From the NCBI GenBank assembly GCA_027943335.1, contig BSBK01002076.1, forward strand, positions 126,501 through 190,500: a stretch of DNA of 64,000 nucleotides. Reading direction: 5' to 3'. The notes beneath the pieces are model-generated. The model worked only from the letters and a program-made list of their open reading frames with translations, searched no databases and had not been told where the DNA came from. This document shows positions 59,169 through 64,000 of the stretch, one piece after another. Each line of letters opens with the position of its first letter. Positions within the stretch are counted from its first letter, which is position 1. This stretch comes from Chamaecyparis obtusa (taxonomy: Eukaryota; Streptophyta; Pinopsida; Cupressales; Cupressaceae). A program made the translations under genes and the position numbers.

Positions 59169-61081
59169 AAACCACAATTAATACTCTATTAGCAAATAAA
59201 GAACAATTAAGCATCTTATGGCTCTCTATCTAAGAGTGTTGATGTGAAGCTCTAAGCAAGCTACCATTAATGACAGTCCTAGAATGAGAAATGATTATGA
59301 TAAAGAAAATGCTAACAATTAATTCAAATTGAAATGCTAAATTTCTCCTAAATTGCTTTTCTAGTTATAAAATACAAGACGTTTGATGCTATTCTCAGAT
59401 GTGTGGTTATGAATTATGATTGATTTTGGTCTTCCTTTTATAGATTTATGCAAGGGTAGGGGGTGTAGTTGTGTTGATCATGATTAAGCTTGAGTTGAGT
59501 CTTTGGTTCCACCCTTTGAAGAAAATTTAACTATTGTGTCCTCAAAGCTTGGGACAAGTAGACAAGATGAATGGACAAGATGCTCTTTCACTTTGGGTGA
59601 TTGAGATTGAATTTGGCTTGATCCATGTGAATGCCTTTCTCAAATCCTATTGGTTGATTGAATTCCCTCCCCTTTTTGGTTGTTGAGAGAAATTAGGATT
59701 TATTAAATTATTTTATTTGATTTATTTAGCCATGTACCCCTTGAATGGGTTGAATTTGATTTAATTCAAAACTATACAATTAATAGAATTAATTACACTT
59801 TTATTTGATTTAACTTGATTAAAATGCTCTCAAATTTGATTTATCTTGAATTAAAGCTTGATTTTAATTTTGATTGACTAAATGTTTCATTTGATTAAAT
59901 TTCTTTGATCTTGTCCTCAATTTACCTTGATTTTCTTTAATTTTCTTTGATTTTGTTACTTAATTATCTTTGTCCATTTTCAGGTGATTACAAATGCCCC
60001 TCTTTAAGTTGACATGCGAAGCATGTCGATTCAAAGAATGCTCTAATTTTGCTGATAATAGATCCTAATTTTATCGATGGTCAATCTTTGATGTTCATTT
60101 GATGTTATTCGATGATCGATTCTTGATATCTGATATGAAATTGATGCAATTCTAATGATGTTCATTCAATTGATGTTTCACTTTGATGGTTGTTCTGATG
60201 ATTTATCCTTGATATGATGGTTGATCTAATGAAAGATTCTAATGTGATACCTGATTGTATAATATACTTTGATGTGATTCCCCATTCAATTGATTAACAA
60301 AAAAAATTTTGATAAAATCTTGCACTCTAATTTGATGGTTGATCTCCTTATTCGATGATGATGCTATTGATGTTGATTATCCAATGGTATGCCCCCTCAG
60401 AAATGAAATAAAATTTGATTGATGTTTGAAAATTTTGATGATTTAGGTCAATTTACATTGATTTAGTTCCATTTATAATGAATTTTGATTTCATTTCCAA
60501 GATTTTTTTTACGTCTGTTTGATGACAAATGCCCTAGCTTTGGCTGATTTGATGAAAATTTTAAGTTCTTAAGTCAATTGTGGTAAAAGATTCCTCTTTT
60601 AGGTCAAAGATACCCTTTTTAGGTCAAAAAGGCTATATAAAGGGGTAAAAAGTCAATTTACTATTCATTTTCACTTTTACTTTTCACTTTTTGAATTCTG
60701 ATCTCTATTGACTTTTGACGATGTTGATCCTGATTTGCGAGCATAGATTTGAGTGAGGTCATCGATATCAACGTCCACCTGGCTCCGAACCTACGATGAG
60801 TGCCTTAACTTCTTCGTTTTGTCAATTTTAGCATTCAATTTCAAGAAAACTAAAAAATTTCATGTAAAAACCCTCTTTTTTTCTTTTTTTACTTTCAAAT
60901 AGTGCTTTTACCCAATTAAACTGCATGTTTTCCCTCCATGTTGTGCTTCCACAACTTTAAACAGTGCTTCCGCATTCTGAAACTATGCTTATGCACACCA
61001 GTTTTAGGCCCTAACTCCCTTTTCCATGCAAAATAGTGCTTTTGCTCTTGTTTTCACTTTTGCCAATTTAAACAGTGCTTC
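59169..61081 (+). repeat. AT-rich LTR-like region, family unknown
   Basis: Non-coding sequence is rich in GATTTGATT/TTTGATG phrases. It contains a perfect 7-bp hairpin (60,011-60,027), a TATA box (60,634-60,640) and a following C/T-rich leader. This layout fits an LTR, perhaps of the Tat-like element, but I find no partner copy or TSD. No gene is supported. Confidence 0.4.
60634..60640 (+). promoter_or_regulatory. TATA box in the LTR-like region
   Basis: GGCTATATAAAGGGG is a strong plant TATA context, followed after about 30 bases by a TCACTTTTAC-type likely start. The activity is inferred. Confidence 0.5.
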
Positions 61082-61948
61082 TAATGAAGGGTGCTCCCCT
61101 TAATACCACAAACACATAACAGAAATAGAGAAACAACAACAATTTGCAAGAACAGAAAATGGGCTTCTTATTATCTCCACAAATGTGGAATTACAAATTT
61201 TAGAATTACAATATGCAAAGCCACATGGGCATTCCCCTTACAATTTTCTGAAGGACAAAGCCTCAAATCATTACCTAGATCAACCCAAAACTTCTCCGAC
61301 TACTCTAAACTACCTAAGACAACACTACAGCCTTCCTTATATAGGCAATTTTCCACTGCCTGGGAAGGTTCCAGAATTTTAGCCAATAAGGCCGACCAAA
61401 CTTAGAACTATTTTAGTTTACAATTTATTACATCAGAGTCAGCTCAAAACAACTTTTGAAACCCAAACAAAAATTTTGAAGGAAATTTATTTTCTGCCAT
61501 TTCAAGTGGCCCAACATCTAGAGACCATAAGTCATCACCCGTTGACCTGATTGACTATTATGACCCCATTTTGGAAAGGGCGTGAAGTTCTCTACAATGC
61601 TTGAATTAAGCAAGCTTCATTCAACCAAAGTTTTGACCTCATTCAGGGCCTCTAAAGCCTTCAAAACTAAGTTCAAAGTTTTTGTACCTTGCTGCCAATA
61701 CCAAAAATTTTCAATATCCACAAAGATAGACTTGATCTGTCAATGAAACTTTACTAGCAGACTGATATGACCAAAATGAACCTCCAAAGAAGAAAATAGA
61801 CCATTCTGAGCCTGAACAAAAAACTTACTAAAAATAGTAACTTTCCAAAAATAGTAACTTTGCACAAGATAGCCCTTATTGAAAAGAAAACCAAAAATAT
61901 TTTTGGGTGATGCAAGATTTTTCTTACACCCAAGATGCTCCTACATCA
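61082..61948 (-). repeat. 3' LTR of element H
   Basis: The right end reads AGATGCTCCTACATCA, as in LTR C. The left end is placed at TAATGAAGGGTGC by analogy with the TGATGCAAGG start of C, and is less certain. ORFs at 61,091-61,405 are chance. Confidence 0.7.
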
Positions 61949-62333
61949 GACACCCGGGGTAATTTGAGAAGTGACACTGTCATGACTCAGGTGTGAAGAG
62001 GAAAACCAAGATTGTTAACCTCCTCCTTTGTCAGCCATGATGAATCTTCAACAAGTCATCCTTTCCATTTAACTAGATATTCTTCATAAGTCATGTTCCT
62101 TGTGCTTCTGCCAACACGACTATCCAGTATATCCTCAATCTCTTTGGTATCTAAACTAGTTGTTGGAATACTCCACTATACTGTTGTGATCTCATCTTCA
62201 ACACCTCCCTCATGATACTCTATCAAATCTCAAATGTTAAACACTGGTTAAATATTCAGCTCAATAGGAAATTCTACCTAATAGGCATTTCCTGAATCAT
62301 GCTTCTTCAATATCTTACATGGCCCAAATTTCT
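61949..62333 (-). pseudogene. Element H: chromodomain
   Basis: The minus strand reads [11 protein letters not shown], a linker with three stops, then IEDILDSRVGRSTRN, EEYLVKWKG and LVEDSSWLTKEE, a clear chromodomain with one stop inside. In working chromoviruses this module guides integration to particular chromatin. Confidence 0.85.
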
Positions 62334-62756
62334 TCATTTCAGCTTGTTATATGTACCAACTGGAAATCTCTCCTTCCGCAAATGAACCATGACTTCATCT
62401 CCAACTTGAAATTCCTTATGCCTTCTTTTTGAATCTTCCTTAGCTTTATACTGTGCATTCATCTTGGTAATATGCTTCCTCACCTCTTCATGGATGTTCT
62501 TCAAATGTTCTACAAAATCCTCAGCTTTAGCACTACTTATTTCTTCTTTATCTATCTTCCTCAACTCAGATGCATTTATGGGACTACTTCCATATACAAT
62601 ATGTGGATGATGTGATGAACTAAACTTCAAATCTATCTTCAACTCTTCATTGTCTGCTAGTGTCATTCTATGTGCTACCTTATTTTGCAAACTAGCTCCT
62701 AGAATCAAGTCCATCTGATGATTGATCTTTCTTACTAGTGGTAATCCATCAGGCAC
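62334..62756 (-). pseudogene. Element H: pre-RT linker fused to integrase C-terminus
   Basis: One open frame of 140 codons joins a pre-RT linker (MPDGLPLVRKINHQMDLI) to KFSSSHHP, a scrap of the integrase core, and then directly to HIVYGSSP and EVMVHLRKERFPVGTYNKLK of the integrase C-terminus. RT, RNase H and most of integrase are lost in two deletions that kept the frame open. Confidence 0.8.
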
Positions 62757-63369
62757 ATTATCAAATACAATATCCTAAAACTCATTTAATAATTTTGCAA
62801 CTTCTATAGGTACATCTTCTACTTCCTCTTTCTCAGCCTTTGGAATTAAGGTAAAACACATGCTCATGTTGCATACCATCTAAGAAATTTCCTCTATCAA
62901 CAAAAGTTATTCTTGCATTACCACAAACCTTTTCTTTTGTTTCCTTCGATGGTTTTAGCTTATGTCGCACTCATTCCTTTATCAAAGAATAGGTATTCAC
63001 ATGACCATCATGTACAACACACTTGTTAAACTACCAAGGTCTACCCAACAACATATGACATGCATCCATAGATATGATATCACATAGTACCTCATCTTGA
63101 TACCCACTGATCTTGAACTTCACTAGGCACTATTCACTGACCATGACCTTGTGATCATCCTGCACCCAGGCAACCCGATATGGATGTGGATTTTTTTGCC
63201 TCTCAAGATTCAACTTTGTCACCATCTCTTTTGACACCAAATTATCAATACTACCACTATCAATAATCACATCACAACACTCACCCTCACACTTGCACCT
63301 AGTGCAAAATAGGCTCCTCCTTTGTTCAAGTTCATTCTGACCACTCAGCAGGACTCTTCTATTAATCAA
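62757..63369 (-). pseudogene. Element H: protease
   Basis: The protease active site is VIIDSGSIDNLVSKEMV (about 63,200-63,270). The C-terminal part (62,760-63,129) is broken by stops but keeps the DACHMLLGRPW-type block near 63,040-63,060. Confidence 0.8.
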
Positions 63370-64000
63370 CGTTTCTCCTCTTTTAGAATCTTTAGAATGT
63401 GATGATCTGGCATCTTCATCAACATGTGCAACTCTAGCCTGGCCTTCATTTCTCCTATCTATCCTTCCTTGGCATTGAGGACATTCAAATGCCCTATGAC
63501 CTTCTTCCCCATAGTGAAAACATGTTCCACAAAAGCCTCCTCTTCTAGATCCTTGTCCTCTTCCTCTTCCTCTCTGATCTCTATTATTCTTATCATGGAA
63601 ATGATTGAAATTATCTCCTCTCTGATTCTGACTGTTACTGGCCTCATCCTACTTTTTCAAATTTTCATTTCGATCTCCATATGACCATCCACTAGATCTT
63701 CCATCATGACCTCTTCCTCTTTGTCTGCTCTCAAACTTCTTATTCAGCTTTTCCTCTACTTTTAGGGCAAACTGGTATGCCTCTTCAATACTGTTCATTC
63801 AAGCTAGATTCAATTCTTCCTGAATGCTCGGCCTTAACCCATTAAGGTAATGGGAAACTTTCTCTTTATCAGCTTCTACATGGCCTATTCTGATGAGGAT
63901 TCAATAGAACTCCTCTATATACTCTTGAACAGATCTTCCTACTTGCTTCAAACTTTGCATTTTCTTTAGTAGGTCAAGCTCATAATCAACAAGAATGAAC
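63370..64000 (-). pseudogene. Element H: gag with altered zinc knuckle
   Basis: The minus strand reads CFHYGEEGHRAFEC near 63,480-63,525, a CX2CX4HX4C knuckle whose second Cys is Tyr (TGT to TAT). An Arg/Gly-rich stretch precedes it. Gag capsid sequence similar to that of C (YAFQFAL-type and LRPSIQEE-type text) runs to the window edge. Confidence 0.78.

Larger units (their letters stand above)
61082..64000 (-). mobile_element. Element H: internally deleted chromovirus, minus strand
   Basis: A 3' LTR (about 61,082-61,948) and then, on the minus strand, chromodomain, integrase C-terminus, protease, zinc knuckle and gag. RT, RNase H and the integrase core are missing. The 5' LTR lies beyond the window, so its TSD cannot be checked. 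It belongs to the same broad family as A and C. Confidence 0.85.

Noticed and set aside
61091..61405. 104-codon ORF in the LTR of H
   Set aside because: Low-complexity polar sequence within an LTR, and a second frame overlaps it equally well; no motif.
1..64000. Search for tRNA, rRNA and intact host genes
   Set aside because: No cloverleaf-like tRNA block, rRNA sequence or non-transposon multi-exon gene was recognised by eye. tRNAscan and a protein search would be decisive.

Overview
The window is plant nuclear DNA from a large, repeat-rich genome. It holds chromovirus (Ty3/gypsy) and copia polyproteins, multi-kilobase LTRs, a spliced En/Spm-type (CACTA) transposase with GT-AG introns, and no bacterial or organellar genes. 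A gymnosperm or another large-genome seed plant fits, but the sequence alone does not settle the species. I see no ordinary single-copy host gene, tRNA, rRNA or CRISPR array. Nearly all of the 64 kb can be read as transposons inserted into transposons, and target-site duplications (TSDs) let most boundaries be placed to the base.

Left stack (1-23,043). A partial LTR (1-700) is followed by a copia gag-protease-integrase fragment (770-2513). This joins abruptly to a Ty3/gypsy reverse transcriptase (2514-2663). That gypsy reading frame is split by element B (2664-19495; TSD GAGTG; 3.0-kb LTRs; only a gag-like and an unknown acidic ORF inside) and resumes at 19496 as RT, RNase H, integrase and chromodomain up to about 21,918. 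It is followed by a copia-style 3' end and LTR (21919-23043). Element B is itself split by gypsy element C (6703-15125, minus strand, TSD TTCTC). The chromodomain of C is split by solo LTR D (7480-9940, TSD GGTCT).

Central stack (23,044-54,173). An inverted-repeat element with a G tract at one end and a C tract at the other is split by unit E (23357-53138, TSD GGGCT). E has TG...CA ends but no second LTR. Without its insertions it is about 6.1 kb, and it carries a long decayed ORF of unknown function. E is split by a 22.7-kb CACTA transposon (26767-49459; TIR CACTAATACATTTGGGG; TSD AGA) and by solo LTR F (51010-52032, TSD CCAGC). The CACTA holds a ten-exon TNP2-type transposase (34907-38516), a second spliced transposase-like gene (38649-40003), very long inverted modular repeat arms, possible captured gene fragments, and two solo LTRs (30484-32507, TSD TTGTC; 43288-44228, TSD AATAG).

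Right stack (54,163-64,000). A truncated LTR of the C family is followed by a decayed Tat/Ogre-like Ty3 polyprotein on the plus strand (about 54,800-59,168; protease, G-patch-like motif, RT, RNase H and a second RNase H). Next come a low-complexity, LTR-like stretch with a TATA box and a minus-strand, internally deleted chromovirus H whose 3' LTR ends at 61,948 and whose 5' part lies beyond the window.

The genes do not form a host pathway. They are the gag, protease, RT, RNase H, integrase and transposase parts of selfish elements. Most are broken by stops explicable as C-to-T or G-to-A changes, as expected for old, methylated copies. The most intact coding region is the transposase locus of the CACTA.
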